This document shows positions 10,255 through 19,528 of a stretch of DNA of 64,000 nt, piece by piece; within the stretch, counting starts at the first letter, position 1, and each line of letters starts with the position of its first letter. The position numbers were made by a program, and so were the translations under genes. Source of the stretch: Candidatus Baltobacteraceae bacterium (GTDB taxonomy: Bacteria; Vulcanimicrobiota; Vulcanimicrobiia; Vulcanimicrobiales; Vulcanimicrobiaceae); the NCBI GenBank assembly GCA_036489885.1, contig DASXEW010000003.1:620001-684000 (forward strand), read 5' to 3'. The notes under the pieces were generated by a model. It had not been told where the DNA came from. It did not search any database and saw only the letters and a program-made list of their open reading frames with translations.

Positions 10255-11552
10255 TTACGGGTGACGATCCGCGCGTGCTTTGCGCGAGCGGACACACGCG
10301 CAACGCAAACGGGATGCTCGCAATTTCCGGCGTCGACGCCGGCGAGCTTGCGCAAACGTACGGCACACCGCTCGTCGTATTCGACGCATCGACGTTCGAA
10401 CGAACTCTGGAGCGTTTTCATCGCGCGGCCGAGCCGCACGGTATCTCGATTGCTTATGCTGCCAAAGCGCTGCTGTTCGTTGCGCTGGTACGGCGTATTG
10501 CACGGCATGCGTGGCTCAAGCTCGACGTCTGTTCAAGCGGCGAGATCGCAACTGCGCAGCGCGGCGGTCTCGATCCGGCGCGCATGTATCTGCATGGCTG
10601 CGGCAAGAGTGAGGCCGAGCTCGATGCGGCGATCGAAGGCCGGGTTGCGTTCGTCGTCATCGACGGAATCGACGAGTTGCAAGCGCTTGCGGCGCGCGCG
10701 CGGGGCCGTGCGGTTTCGATCGGATTGCGTTTCAATACCGGCATCGAGATCCAGACCCACGATTTCATTCGAACCGGCGGCGAAAACACAAAGTTCGGAA
10801 TTGCGCCCGGCGATCTCGAGCGGGCCTTCGATGTTCTCGACGCGCACCCGAACATCGCGCTCGGTGCGCTGCACGCGCACATGGGTTCGCAGATTTTCGA
10901 GGAAGCGCCCTACGCCGCGAATCTCGACGTGCTCGCGGAGCTTGCGGCGCGAGCGCATGCGCGCGGACGCACCATTCCCGCGTTGCTGCTCGGCGGCGGC
11001 TTCGGCGTCGACGAAGACGTCGCGGTTTCGGAAGCGTTCGATATCGCGAGCACGCTTACGGACCTAACGCGCCGCACCCGGGAAGCCGCGTCGGGCGCCG
11101 GCATGCCCGTTCCCAAACTTGGAATCGAACCGGGCCGTTCGCTGGTCGCAAGCGCCGGCACGACACTCTACCGGGTCGCGGCAATCAAAGACTCCGGAAC
11201 CCGCCGGTTCGTCGTCATCGACGGCAGCATCGCCGACAACCCCCGGCCCGCGATTTACGGGGCCTTCCACCAACCATTGGTTGCCAGCTCACAAGCACGC
11301 GGGCTGCTAAGACGTGTGACGATCGCCGGCCGATCGTGCGAGAACGACGTCATGATGGACGCCGACCTCCCCGATGACTTGCGGGCCGGTGACTTGCTCG
11401 TGTTCTGTACGACCGGGGCCTATACGTTCGCGATGGCAAGCAACTACAACCGATTTGGCCGTCCAGCCGTCGTTGAAGTCGAATCCGGACGTCATCAATT
11501 GGCCGTTCGGCGTGAAAATTCCGAAGACGTTTTGCGCAACGATGTAGTATGA
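10251..11552 (+). CDS. lysA: Diaminopimelate decarboxylase
   Basis: PLP-dependent decarboxylation of meso-diaminopimelate to lysine, 433 aa. The alanine-racemase-type barrel carries the PLP lysine Lys72 in IAYAAKALLF. Other landmarks are KLDVCSSGEI, HAHMGSQI, the glycine loop LLLGGGFGV, IEPGRSLVASAG, the substrate-cysteine block RSCENDVMM, and the C-terminal GAYTFAMASNYNRF. The ATG at 10251 overlaps the nadD TGA as ATGA. Arginine decarboxylases share the fold, but the length and the AYTFAMASNYN end match LysA. It lies upstream of the mre/PBP2 genes, so DAP metabolism sits beside wall synthesis. The gene ends in an ATGA overlap with maf. Confidence 0.93.
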   Translation: MITGDDPRVLCASGHTRNANGMLAISGVDAGELAQTYGTPLVVFDASTFERTLERFHRAAEPHGISIAYAAKALLFVALVRRIARHAWLKLDVCSSGEIATAQRGGLDPARMYLHGCGKSEAELDAAIEGRVAFVVIDGIDELQALAARARGRAVSIGLRFNTGIEIQTHDFIRTGGENTKFGIAPGDLERAFDVLDAHPNIALGALHAHMGSQIFEEAPYAANLDVLAELAARAHARGRTIPALLLGGGFGVDEDVAVSEAFDIASTLTDLTRRTREAASGAGMPVPKLGIEPGRSLVASAGTTLYRVAAIKDSGTRRFVVIDGSIADNPRPAIYGAFHQPLVASSQARGLLRRVTIAGRSCENDVMMDADLPDDLRAGDLLVFCTTGAYTFAMASNYNRFGRPAVVEVESGRHQLAVRRENSEDVLRNDVV

Positions 11553-12145
11553 TTAAACCACGCGTCATAACGACGCTGGTTTTGGCGAGTATTAGTCCGC
11601 GCCGACGCGAACTTCTCGCCTCCCTCGGCGTCAAAGTCGACGTCGTCCCAAGCAGCTATAACGAAATGAATATGCCGGAGTTGCCGCCCATCGAGCTGGC
11701 GCGCACCCATGCGCGAGGCAAGCTTCAGGGCGTCCTGGGACAGCCGCTCGATGCGCTCGTCGTAGCCGCCGATACGGTCGTCGATCTCGACGGAACGGCC
11801 CTGGGAAAGCCCAAAGACGCGCATGAGGCGGCTGAGATGCTAGGCGCGCTTTCCGGCCGCCGGCATGTGGTGCACACGGCGTTTGCCGTCACGTTTGAAA
11901 ACGATGTGATTGAACGCACCGCCTCGACGGAGGTCCGTTTTGCGCCACTATCGCAGCAAGAAATAGCCGAGTACGTCGCGACGGGTGACTCGATGGACAA
12001 GGCAGGGGCCTACGGAATTCAGGGGCGGGGGGCAGCCCTCGTCGAGCGGATCGACGGTGATTTTTACACCGTGATGGGGTTCCCGCTTGGACTTTTCGTG
12101 CGAACGTTGCGCGACCACGGCGTGATCCTCGGGGGTACACGCTAA
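11549..12145 (+). CDS. maf: Maf-family nucleoside triphosphate pyrophosphatase
   Basis: House-cleaning nucleotide pyrophosphatase (dTTP/UTP or methylated NTPs in characterised members), 198 aa. Family motifs: LASISPRRRELL near residues 12-23, VVAADTVVDLDG with the catalytic Asp, LGKPKD, LSGRRHVVHT, DSMDKAGAYGIQG and VERIDGDFYTVMGFPL. ATGA overlap with lysA and TAATG overlap with mreB. maf next to mreB is a common bacterial arrangement. Confidence 0.94.
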   Translation: MIKPRVITTLVLASISPRRRELLASLGVKVDVVPSSYNEMNMPELPPIELARTHARGKLQGVLGQPLDALVVAADTVVDLDGTALGKPKDAHEAAEMLGALSGRRHVVHTAFAVTFENDVIERTASTEVRFAPLSQQEIAEYVATGDSMDKAGAYGIQGRGAALVERIDGDFYTVMGFPLGLFVRTLRDHGVILGGTR

Positions 12146-13239
12146 TGGGTTTTTTACGAACAGTTCGAACCACGTTGAGTCCGGAATTAGGGATCGATCT
12201 CGGGACGGCCAACACCGTCATCTACGAGCGCGGCAGCGGCATTCTCGTCTCGGAACCGTCGGTCGTCGCGTATGACGTAATGGGCGCTACCGAACGGGTA
12301 ATCGCGGTCGGGTCGGCAGCCAAAGAAATGGAAGGGCGTGCGCCCAGCCGGATCCGCGTCGTTCACCCGCTGCGCGGCGGAACGATCAGTGATTTTCAGG
12401 CTGCTCACGTCTTGATCGAGACGATGGTCAATCGCGCCTCGACCGCGCGCCCGAAGCTCATGCCGCGCGTCGTGGCCTGCGTCCCCGGATGCGCGACCGA
12501 CATCGAATGCAAGGCCGTCGAGGAAGCGGCGGCAGCAGCCGGCGCCCGCGCCACGACGTTTTTACCGCAGGCCGTCGCAGCCGCGCTCGGCGCGGGGCTC
12601 GACATCACGACGACGAGCGGCAGAATGGTCGTCGACATCGGAGGTGGGACGACCGAGATCGCGGTTCTCGCGCTCTCCGGAGTCGTCGCGCTGCACTCGG
12701 TGAAAGTCGGCGGCGATTATCTCGACAATGCGATCATCACGCGGCTCCGTCACGACCGTTTTCATATCGGCGTGCTGACGGCCGAAGCGTTGAAAATCAA
12801 GCTAGGGTATGCCGGCCGGTCACCCGGGCGAGCGGCGATTCGCGTCAGCGGCTTCGATAGTTCGGCGGCGGCACCGCGCGCACGCGAAGTGAGTGAAGCA
12901 TTGGTCGGCGAAGCGATGGCTGAAGGCATCGATCGCATCACCCGTGCAGTGTGGTCGGTTCTCGAGCAAACGCCGCCCGATCTCGCCGCGGATTTACTCG
13001 AAAACGGTATCACGCTGACGGGCGGAGGCGCGCAAATTACGGGACTCGCCGGCGAGCTCAGTTTGCGCACCAATGTCCCCACGATCGTCGCACCCGATCC
13101 ACTCGAGTGCGTTGCGCGTGGAGCGGGTGAAGTGCTCGGAATTCCAACGTTGCTCGAGCGTCTCGGTCCGTCTGCGGATCGTTTGACGAGGTGGTATCAA
13201 TCTTTACGTATCGGGATGAGAGAAAGCTATTCGCCGTAA
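12145..13239 (+). CDS. mreB: Rod-shape actin homologue MreB
   Basis: Membrane-associated bacterial actin that directs lateral wall synthesis, 364 aa. The actin-fold nucleotide motifs are present: phosphate 1 LGIDLGTANT, connect/phosphate 2 MVVDIGGGTTEIAVL, and adenosine LTGGGAQITG. The ATG at 12145 shares a base with the maf TAA. The last 49 nt overlap the start of mreC. Starts a mreB-mreC-mreD-PBP2 series typical of rod-shaped cells; rodA is not seen. Confidence 0.96.
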   Translation: MGFLRTVRTTLSPELGIDLGTANTVIYERGSGILVSEPSVVAYDVMGATERVIAVGSAAKEMEGRAPSRIRVVHPLRGGTISDFQAAHVLIETMVNRASTARPKLMPRVVACVPGCATDIECKAVEEAAAAAGARATTFLPQAVAAALGAGLDITTTSGRMVVDIGGGTTEIAVLALSGVVALHSVKVGGDYLDNAIITRLRHDRFHIGVLTAEALKIKLGYAGRSPGRAAIRVSGFDSSAAAPRAREVSEALVGEAMAEGIDRITRAVWSVLEQTPPDLAADLLENGITLTGGGAQITGLAGELSLRTNVPTIVAPDPLECVARGAGEVLGIPTLLERLGPSADRLTRWYQSLRIGMRESYSP

Positions 13240-14009
13240 TCGGCGCGATCATCGCCGCTGGTCTCATCGCACTCGTTCAACTCGAATTCGCTCGCCAAGG
13301 CCGCCCGAGCCCACTCAGTAACGCAATAACCTCGACGTACGCGTATCTCGAGTTTGCAGTGGGCGCCTCGATTTCGGGGACTCGCGACGCGGCCGGATAC
13401 GTCGTTGCGTTGCCGCAGCTCGAACGCGAAAACGCGCAGCTAAGCACCGAGGCGGACAAGCTTCAAACCGAAAACGCGACGCTGCGAGAGACGCTTGCGC
13501 GCGTACCCTCACGTGAAGCCGTACAGAACGCGGCCGCACTCTACCCGACTGGCATCCCTGCGCTCGTGATCGGCTTCGATCCCGAAAACAAATCGCAAGT
13601 CGTTACGGTGAACAAAGGCACGCGTTCGGGCGTCATGATCGACGACGGGGTCGTGAACGTCGACGGCGTGGTCGGACGTGTGATCGAAGCCGACGCACTC
13701 AGCAGCAAGGTACTTCTGATCACCGACTACACGAGCAACTTGCCGGCGATTCTGCAAAACGGGCGCTGGTGGGGGATCGCAACCGGGACGCTGACTCGCG
13801 TGAACTTACACTACGTTTCGCAGGATGCGCATCTGCACGTCGGCGATTCCGTCGTCACCGGTGAAGGCCGTTCGTTTCACGCCGGTCTCTTGATCGGACA
13901 CGTCATGACGGTCACACAGATGCCCGCCGGTGCGCTAGACCAGCAAGCGATCGTCGAGCCTGCGGTCGCCTTCGGACGTCTCGCTCATGTTGTTATCCTT
14001 CCGAAATAG
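13191..14009 (+). CDS. mreC: Rod-shape-determining protein MreC
   Basis: Periplasmic scaffold linking MreB to PBP2, 272 aa. One N-terminal membrane helix (about residues 13-33, LFAVIGAIIAAGLIALVQL), a coiled coil (about 75-105, LERENAQLSTEADKLQ), then the double beta-barrel domain (PALVIGFDPE to VILPK). The only usable start is the GTG at 13191, which overlaps mreB by 49 nt; no later ATG, GTG or TTG precedes the membrane helix. The overlap with mreD is 23 nt. Confidence 0.92.
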   Translation: MVSIFTYRDERKLFAVIGAIIAAGLIALVQLEFARQGRPSPLSNAITSTYAYLEFAVGASISGTRDAAGYVVALPQLERENAQLSTEADKLQTENATLRETLARVPSREAVQNAAALYPTGIPALVIGFDPENKSQVVTVNKGTRSGVMIDDGVVNVDGVVGRVIEADALSSKVLLITDYTSNLPAILQNGRWWGIATGTLTRVNLHYVSQDAHLHVGDSVVTGEGRSFHAGLLIGHVMTVTQMPAGALDQQAIVEPAVAFGRLAHVVILPK

Positions 14010-14517
14010 CGCGGCGCAAGCACACGCCGTCCGCGTTCCGACGCACTGGCGTGCGGCCGCGATTTGGCTGCTGGCGGCCGGCTTTTTTCAAGCCACGCTG
14101 GTACACTACATCGCATTCCGGGGGGTCGTGCCCAGCCTGATCTTTTTGGTCGTGGCAACGTACGCGCTGCGTGCCGGAGCCGCCGGCGCAATCATTCTCG
14201 GCGCGGCCGGCGGATTGCTTGAAGACGCGCTGTGCGGAAACACCGGCGCGGCGTGGACGATTGCGACGACAATTTCGGCGCTCGCCATTTCGGGCGCGGC
14301 ACGCTTGACGTTCGCGGAATCACCCTCGATATTCGCTGCGATGGTCGTCGTCGCGGCACTCGTTCGCGAAGGATTGTACTGGGCCGTGCTTTCACTCGAA
14401 GGTTTCCAAGTCGGCCTCGGCATGCACTACACGAAGATCGCGATCGCCTCAGCCCTCTACACCGCGGTCATCGCGATGATCGTCATATGGGCGCGCTGGC
14501 GTTTCGTGTCGCGGTGA
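13987..14517 (+). CDS. mreD: Rod-shape-determining protein MreD
   Basis: Polytopic membrane partner of MreC, 176 aa with five or so hydrophobic helices (from AAAIWLLAAGFF to YTAVIAMIVIWA). The family is weakly conserved; I assign it mainly by position between mreC and PBP2, length, topology and the GLLEDALCGNTGAAWTI block resembling the MreD substrate-like pocket. The ATG at 13987 is inside mreC. Confidence 0.85.
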   Translation: MLLSFRNSAAQAHAVRVPTHWRAAAIWLLAAGFFQATLVHYIAFRGVVPSLIFLVVATYALRAGAAGAIILGAAGGLLEDALCGNTGAAWTIATTISALAISGAARLTFAESPSIFAAMVVVAALVREGLYWAVLSLEGFQVGLGMHYTKIAIASALYTAVIAMIVIWARWRFVSR

Positions 14518-14521
14518 GCAC

Positions 14522-16354
14522 TTGATCTACCGCGGCATCTCGCGCATGGGCGGATTCTTCTTCATCGTGACGTTCGCGATCGCGGCGATCATCGGCCGCT
14601 TGACGTACGTGCAACTGATCGACGGCAAGGTCTACGCTGCCGCCGCGCGTGCGAACCAAGTCCGCTTGATTCCCGTAGCCGCGCCGCGTGGATTGATCTT
14701 GGACCGCGACGACCGGATCATGGTGCGCAGCCGTCCGTCGTTCGTGGTTGCGCTCATACCCTCACAGGTCAAAGACATCAAGTCGACGATCGCCGATCTT
14801 TCCTCGACGCTGCAAATTCCGCAAAGCGAGCTTTTGCATCGGCTCTATCATCATCACGACGTCAACTACGAAAATTTCGCACAAGTCCAAACATACGAAC
14901 CGTATGGTCCCGTGATCCTGGCGAGCGATCTGCACACCTCACAAATGGCACGCCTCGCCGAGCGGCAGCCGGATCTTGCCGGCGTCGATCTCGAAGAGCA
15001 GCCTGTTCGCAATTACCCGTACGGCAAGATGGCCGCCGACGTGTTTGGTTACGTCGGTCAGATTTCCGAAGAAGAATACGAAAAACGCAAGAGCGAACAC
15101 TACACGCCGAACGACGTCGTCGGCAAGGACGGACTCGAGTACACCTACGACGCGTATCTGAAGGGCACGCCGGGCGGCCAGCAAGTCATGGTCAATGCCT
15201 GGGGCGCAGTCGTAGGCGACGAAAAGTTCGTCAAATCCAAGCCGGGCGACGTCCTTGTAACGACGATCGATCTGCGTTTACAACAGATCGCGCAACGCGC
15301 GCTCGCCGACGGACTGAAGTCGTGGGCCAAGACGCGTGGCGTCAAACGGCTTTCCGGGGCACTCGTGATCCTCGACCCGTACAGCGGCGGCGTTCTTGCA
15401 ATGGCTTCGCTGCCGACCTTCGATCCGAACGACTTCGCAACGCCGATCTCATCGAACGAGTACGCACACTACATCCTCGACCCGCTGCGCCCGCTTTACA
15501 ACCGCGCCATCGGCGCCGCGACACCGACGGGGTCGACATTCAAGATGGTCACCGGCTCCGGCGCCATCTCGAGCGGCGCCATCAAACCGCACCAAGTGCT
15601 CTATGACTCGGGGGCCTGGGATTGCCACGGCGTGCATTTCGTCGATCTTGCCGCCGGCGGTCTCGGAAATGCGGAGTTTACGGAGGCGCTCGCGGCGTCG
15701 AGCGACGGCTACTTCTACCAGCTCGGCGACCGCCTCGGTCACGCGCGCCTGCGCTACTACGCGCTCCAGTTCGGACTCGGCGCCATCAGCGGTATCGACT
15801 TACCCGGCGAGTACGCGGGAAATTGGCCGACCGACGAATGGACGCGCAAGGTGTACGGCGTCCCGCTGGAGCCAAGCGATGTCTGCCAGCTGGCAATCGG
15901 ACAGGGCGCGATGCAAGCCACGCCGCTGCAGATGGCCAACGTCACCGCGACCGTCGCCAACGGCGGGACGCTCTACCGCCCGCACGTCGTCCAAGAGATT
16001 CGCACGCCGACCGGTTCCATCGTCAAGCGCTTCGATAATCAGGTCATTCGCGAAGTTCCGGTCACCAAAGAATCGCTCAAAGAGGTGCGGACCGGAATGG
16101 ACCGCGTCACGAGCAACATCGGGACGGCGTACGGACTCGCGATTCCCGGCCTGCCCTATGGCGGCAAGACCGGAACGGTTCAAACCGACGGCGGCAATGG
16201 ACCGAACACGACGTGGTTCGTTTGCTTCGCGCCCGCGAACCATCCGAAGCTCGCAATGGCGATCTTCGTCGAGCGTTCCGGCGGCTACGGCGCGAACGTC
16301 GCGGGGCCGATCGCCCAAAAAATCCTCGCGGAATACTTCCGCAAGAAGATCTAG
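14522..16354 (+). CDS. mrdA: Penicillin-binding protein 2 (elongasome transpeptidase)
   Basis: Class B PBP cross-linking lateral-wall peptidoglycan, 610 aa. N-terminal membrane helix at about residues 10-30, non-catalytic dimerisation domain (RGLILDRD at 57-63), then the transpeptidase: Ser338-T-F-Lys341 (GSTFK), SSD at 393-395, and KTG in YGGKTGTVQ. The first in-frame start is a TTG at 14522 with GGTGAG just upstream; an ATG at 14546 is an alternative but lacks an obvious ribosome-binding site. Follows mreD by 4 nt and meets the unknown gene 16365-17474 convergently 10 nt after its stop, so it ends the run; rodA is elsewhere. Confidence 0.95.
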   Translation: MIYRGISRMGGFFFIVTFAIAAIIGRLTYVQLIDGKVYAAAARANQVRLIPVAAPRGLILDRDDRIMVRSRPSFVVALIPSQVKDIKSTIADLSSTLQIPQSELLHRLYHHHDVNYENFAQVQTYEPYGPVILASDLHTSQMARLAERQPDLAGVDLEEQPVRNYPYGKMAADVFGYVGQISEEEYEKRKSEHYTPNDVVGKDGLEYTYDAYLKGTPGGQQVMVNAWGAVVGDEKFVKSKPGDVLVTTIDLRLQQIAQRALADGLKSWAKTRGVKRLSGALVILDPYSGGVLAMASLPTFDPNDFATPISSNEYAHYILDPLRPLYNRAIGAATPTGSTFKMVTGSGAISSGAIKPHQVLYDSGAWDCHGVHFVDLAAGGLGNAEFTEALAASSDGYFYQLGDRLGHARLRYYALQFGLGAISGIDLPGEYAGNWPTDEWTRKVYGVPLEPSDVCQLAIGQGAMQATPLQMANVTATVANGGTLYRPHVVQEIRTPTGSIVKRFDNQVIREVPVTKESLKEVRTGMDRVTSNIGTAYGLAIPGLPYGGKTGTVQTDGGNGPNTTWFVCFAPANHPKLAMAIFVERSGGYGANVAGPIAQKILAEYFRKKI

Positions 16355-16364
16355 CCCGTAGCGG

Positions 16365-17474
16365 CTACTGGCCTGTTTCTTGCGGGCTGGTGGCAGCCAG
16401 CGACGCGAGCAGATCGAGGACTTTCTTGTCCTCAGGCTCGTCGATGGGTGAATCGCGTGCGACGTCTTTTTGCGAGCGCAGATTCGTCGTGCGCTTACGC
16501 CACTCGACACGCGCGTCGGTCTCGTCGCGCAGGCGGCGCAGATAGTGATCGAGGGGCGTGAAGCGGCGTCCGTCATCCGAACGATTGAACTTCGCTTTCA
16601 GATCGTCTACGAGACGATACGTGTCGAACACGGAATCGATCAGGTTTTCCAAGCGCCGGTCGTACGGCAGCCAAAAGCGATTCGTTTGCAGATCTTGGAA
16701 CACCCAGACGGAGATGTCCCCGAAGTTCATGATGTCGTCGATCATCATGCCGTCGAACGGCGGCCGCAGCTGAACGATCTTGTTCTCGCCGATAAAGCGG
16801 TCGCGCTGTTCGATCGGTGAGACGTCGCCGCTCGCCAGACGCTGTCCGTAGGCTTCGCGATCCTCACGAATGTTTTGTACGCGCCGCCACAAATCGCCGA
16901 CGTCGGGACGCGAGTGAAACTTGTCGAGCCACTCCTGTGAGCCCGCACGTTCCTTTAACTCAACGGTTACGCGATGAATCGAACGGCGCAGCCAGTTCTC
17001 GAGCTCTTCTTCCCAGCGTTGACGCCGGCGGTACGTTGCTTGCGCGTTGACGACGTCTTGCGACGAACGCGCTGCAGCGTTATACAACCGGGATGCACGC
17101 CCGAAGCTGAACAGCCATTCAAAGAAACCGGGACGCTCGATTTGATTTCCGCGAACGTGACGCGGATACGACTCGGCGTAACCCTTGAGATTGCGCTCCG
17201 CAATCTTCTTGCGCTCCTCGAGCGCGTTCGCGGCAGCGGCGATCTCGGCGAGCACGCCCGCGCGCTTGCGCGTGTACGAAGCGCGTACCGCGCTTTCGGC
17301 GTGCGAAATCTCCGACCGTTCAAAGCGCGCCTTTGCAGCGTCATACTCTGCGATCGTGGCGGCGTCTTTTGCGAAGTCTGGTATGCCACCCGCGGCTCTT
17401 GGCTTTTCGCCTGAATCGACCGCGGTCGGTTCGACGCTTTCCACGGTGCGGCGCTTCCCTTCAGTGGGCGTCAT
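16365..17474 (-). CDS. Uncharacterised charged helical protein
   Basis: I do not recognise this 369-residue protein. It is rich in Arg, Glu, Lys and Asp, lacks a signal peptide or membrane segment, and appears mostly helical: about residues 40-115 is a coiled-coil-like stretch (AEIAAAANALEERKKIAERN) and there is a long basic helix around RRRQRWEEELENWLRRSIHR. A less charged central part (PPFDGMMIDDIMNFGDISVWVFQD) may be a small folded domain. Start at the ATG at 17474, preceded by TTGGAGG; the open frame upstream overlaps the two neighbours and looks like shadow. It is the last of three minus-strand genes (19410 to 16365). Confidence 0.7.
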   Translation of the reverse strand: MTPTEGKRRTVESVEPTAVDSGEKPRAAGGIPDFAKDAATIAEYDAAKARFERSEISHAESAVRASYTRKRAGVLAEIAAAANALEERKKIAERNLKGYAESYPRHVRGNQIERPGFFEWLFSFGRASRLYNAAARSSQDVVNAQATYRRRQRWEEELENWLRRSIHRVTVELKERAGSQEWLDKFHSRPDVGDLWRRVQNIREDREAYGQRLASGDVSPIEQRDRFIGENKIVQLRPPFDGMMIDDIMNFGDISVWVFQDLQTNRFWLPYDRRLENLIDSVFDTYRLVDDLKAKFNRSDDGRRFTPLDHYLRRLRDETDARVEWRKRTTNLRSQKDVARDSPIDEPEDKKVLDLLASLAATSPQETGQ

Positions 17475-17500
17475 CGCCTCCAAGCGGGGACCCGCTTGTG

Positions 17501-17758
17501 CTACGTCTCGCAATCCCGTAATAGGATTGCCGCAACCGCCGAAACCCGTGGGTCTGGGTCGGTGAGCGCGCCGCGTAGTGCATGCACCGCTGCGGGTCCG
17601 CGCGCGAGTCGCTCGAGCTCGCGAATCCTTTCGAACGGCGCGGTCCGCCTGCTTACCTGCTTCGATTCGTCGCGAACCGGGCTCAGCATCGCGATACCGA
17701 GCAACACCAAACCAATGATGACGAAGAACGAGGGGACGAATACGAGCTTCACGATCAT
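17501..17758 (-). CDS. Small membrane-anchored protein with HEAT-like helices
   Basis: An 85-residue protein with one N-terminal membrane helix (residues 3-26, VKLVFVPSFFVIIGLVLLGI) and a soluble tail of two helices (ALRGALTDPDPRVSAVAAIL) resembling one HEAT/PBS-lyase repeat. The ATG at 17758 overlaps the stop of the 551-residue gene upstream (ATGA), so the two are coupled. Not recognised otherwise. A single HEAT-like repeat on a membrane anchor suggests a partner-binding role; that is inference. Confidence 0.65.
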   Translation of the reverse strand: MIVKLVFVPSFFVIIGLVLLGIAMLSPVRDESKQVSRRTAPFERIRELERLARGPAAVHALRGALTDPDPRVSAVAAILLRDCET

Positions 17759-19410
17759 ACGCGCACTCCGGTCTCGCGTTCCATGACGGCGTCCAGTCGC
17801 GCATCGAGCGCGGGCTGCGCGGCAACGAGGGCATCGATGAGCGCAGCATCGTCGCGCAGACCCTCCAGGGTCGCACGCAGCACATTGCGATAGGCTACGA
17901 ATTCCGGGTACTCTTCACGTTCGGACGCAAGCAGCTGCGTCGCGTGCGCCAACCGCGTCCCGAGCGTGCCGGGGACGATTCCGCACGCCTCCAGCGCATC
18001 CTCGGCGGCCGGATCGAGAACGTCGTCGGGAAGTACCGGATAGTGCGGCATTCGCAATTTGATCGCCAGGCGATCGAAGACGCTGCGGAGCGCTATCCGG
18101 CTCGCCGTCAAGTGCGAATCGAGCGCCGGATCCTCGCACGCGTCGGCGCACAGAACGGCCAGCGCCCAAAGATGGCGCATCAGACCCTCGAGGCCGCAGA
18201 GATAACTCACCATCGCCGTCTCGAGGCTCGCAGCCGACGTACGCCGCACGCGCGAGGTCGACGCGGCGAAAGCCGGCGGCGGTGCTAGCGACGGAATTGG
18301 GACCGCACGCAAGCCGACGCCCTCGACCGTGAACGGAAGTGTCGGCACCTCGCCGCAATCCGCGAGCCGCATCGACGGCGACTCGAAGAGCGATTCGCGT
18401 CCCTCACAGCACGCGCGGGCCAAAACGCTCATCGACGCGCCTTGCGCGTCCGCGACGGTCGCAAACTCGAGCCTCAATCCCGCGCCGCGGCGCAAGCCTT
18501 CGATCCGCATTCCGTCGCGCAACCAGAGCGGCGACGTACCGCCGCGTTCGAGAAGGCGCGCACCTTCGATGCGCGTGCTCCCCGGAAGATAGACGCCGCC
18601 GGCAACATGCAACGCGATCGTGAAATCCGCGTGTGAACCGCCGGCGTTTACTAAACGCAAGCACCAATCGATGCGCTGGCCAGGCTCGACGGCGAGGTCG
18701 GCGTAGTCGAGCGGCTCGATCGAGCCTTCGAGACGCGGATGGTTGCGTGCCGTGACGTGCGCCTCGCCGAGCTCGACGCCGGCGGTTGCGGTGCGGCACG
18801 CAATACGCAGAGACTGCGGCGTGCCGTCCAACGCCGATTCCGGAACGCGCGCGCAAATTCCGACTATCTTTCGCATCCCCGGATCGAGTGCAACCGGAAA
18901 CTGAGCATCGAACGCAACCTCGCACAGCTCACCGCCCGCCTGTAGCGCAAGAATACTCTCTGATGCGCTTCCCGTGTTCGTGAGGATTGCGCGTCCGCGC
19001 ACGACTTCGCCGGCGGCGGCTTCCGTATCGAAGAGCTCGATGCGATTCGCGTTCGGTGCAAACGCTGCAGCGCCGAAGACCGCGCAACGTGCGATCAGCT
19101 CGCGGCGTTCGCCATCGCAGTCGACCGATACGACGATCTCCACCTCACCTGGTTGCGACGTGTATACGTCGACGGAACGATCGTGGGTTTCATCGCGTAG
19201 CGACGCCGGCAATGAGAAATCGAGCTCGTTGCGGCGTTCGTTCCGAACATTCGTCCCGCCGTAAGCGAGCGTGACGGGTGCCGTCGTGCGAACCGCAAGG
19301 CTCGCGAGCTTGCTGCAATCATCGCCGTCGTTGTGAACGCGAATCCTCAGCGTTGTGCGCTGGCCGGCTTCGACCGTCGGTTGTTCGAGCACGACGTCCA
19401 ATTCGAGCAT
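17755..19410 (-). CDS. Uncharacterised protein with Ig-like/CARDB-type repeats, no signal peptide
   Basis: A 551-residue protein of unknown function. Residues 1-370 read as at least three beta-sandwich repeats of the DUF11/CARDB type, each opening with a valine/glycine turn: VEAGQRTTLRIRVHNDG, AAGEVVRGRAILTNTGSAS, VEPGQRIDWCLRLVNAGGS. Residues 400-551 are helical (LETAMVSYLCGLEGLMRHLW and later). Such repeats are normally extracytoplasmic, yet no signal peptide or membrane helix is visible. The ATG at 19410 has a strong GAGGAGG ribosome-binding site. It leads a coupled three-gene unit, divergent from the aminotransferase gene. Roles in envelope or assembly scaffolding are only guesses. Confidence 0.7.
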   Translation of the reverse strand: MLELDVVLEQPTVEAGQRTTLRIRVHNDGDDCSKLASLAVRTTAPVTLAYGGTNVRNERRNELDFSLPASLRDETHDRSVDVYTSQPGEVEIVVSVDCDGERRELIARCAVFGAAAFAPNANRIELFDTEAAAGEVVRGRAILTNTGSASESILALQAGGELCEVAFDAQFPVALDPGMRKIVGICARVPESALDGTPQSLRIACRTATAGVELGEAHVTARNHPRLEGSIEPLDYADLAVEPGQRIDWCLRLVNAGGSHADFTIALHVAGGVYLPGSTRIEGARLLERGGTSPLWLRDGMRIEGLRRGAGLRLEFATVADAQGASMSVLARACCEGRESLFESPSMRLADCGEVPTLPFTVEGVGLRAVPIPSLAPPPAFAASTSRVRRTSAASLETAMVSYLCGLEGLMRHLWALAVLCADACEDPALDSHLTASRIALRSVFDRLAIKLRMPHYPVLPDDVLDPAAEDALEACGIVPGTLGTRLAHATQLLASEREEYPEFVAYRNVLRATLEGLRDDAALIDALVAAQPALDARLDAVMERETGVRV

Positions 19411-19528
19411 ACGCCCTCCTCATCTCGCAGGCGGCCGGTTCGGTCGCAGAGGCGCGCACCCTTCGATCAAAATTGCACGTCGCAGCGCGGCAAAGGCGGG
19501 GTACTTTCATTCGGAGAATTCGGCCATT

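Noticed and set aside
16352-16380. GTAGC-G-GCTAC inverted repeat between convergent PBP2 and unknown gene
   Set aside because: Stem of five with a one-base loop and no T-run; not convincing as a terminator.
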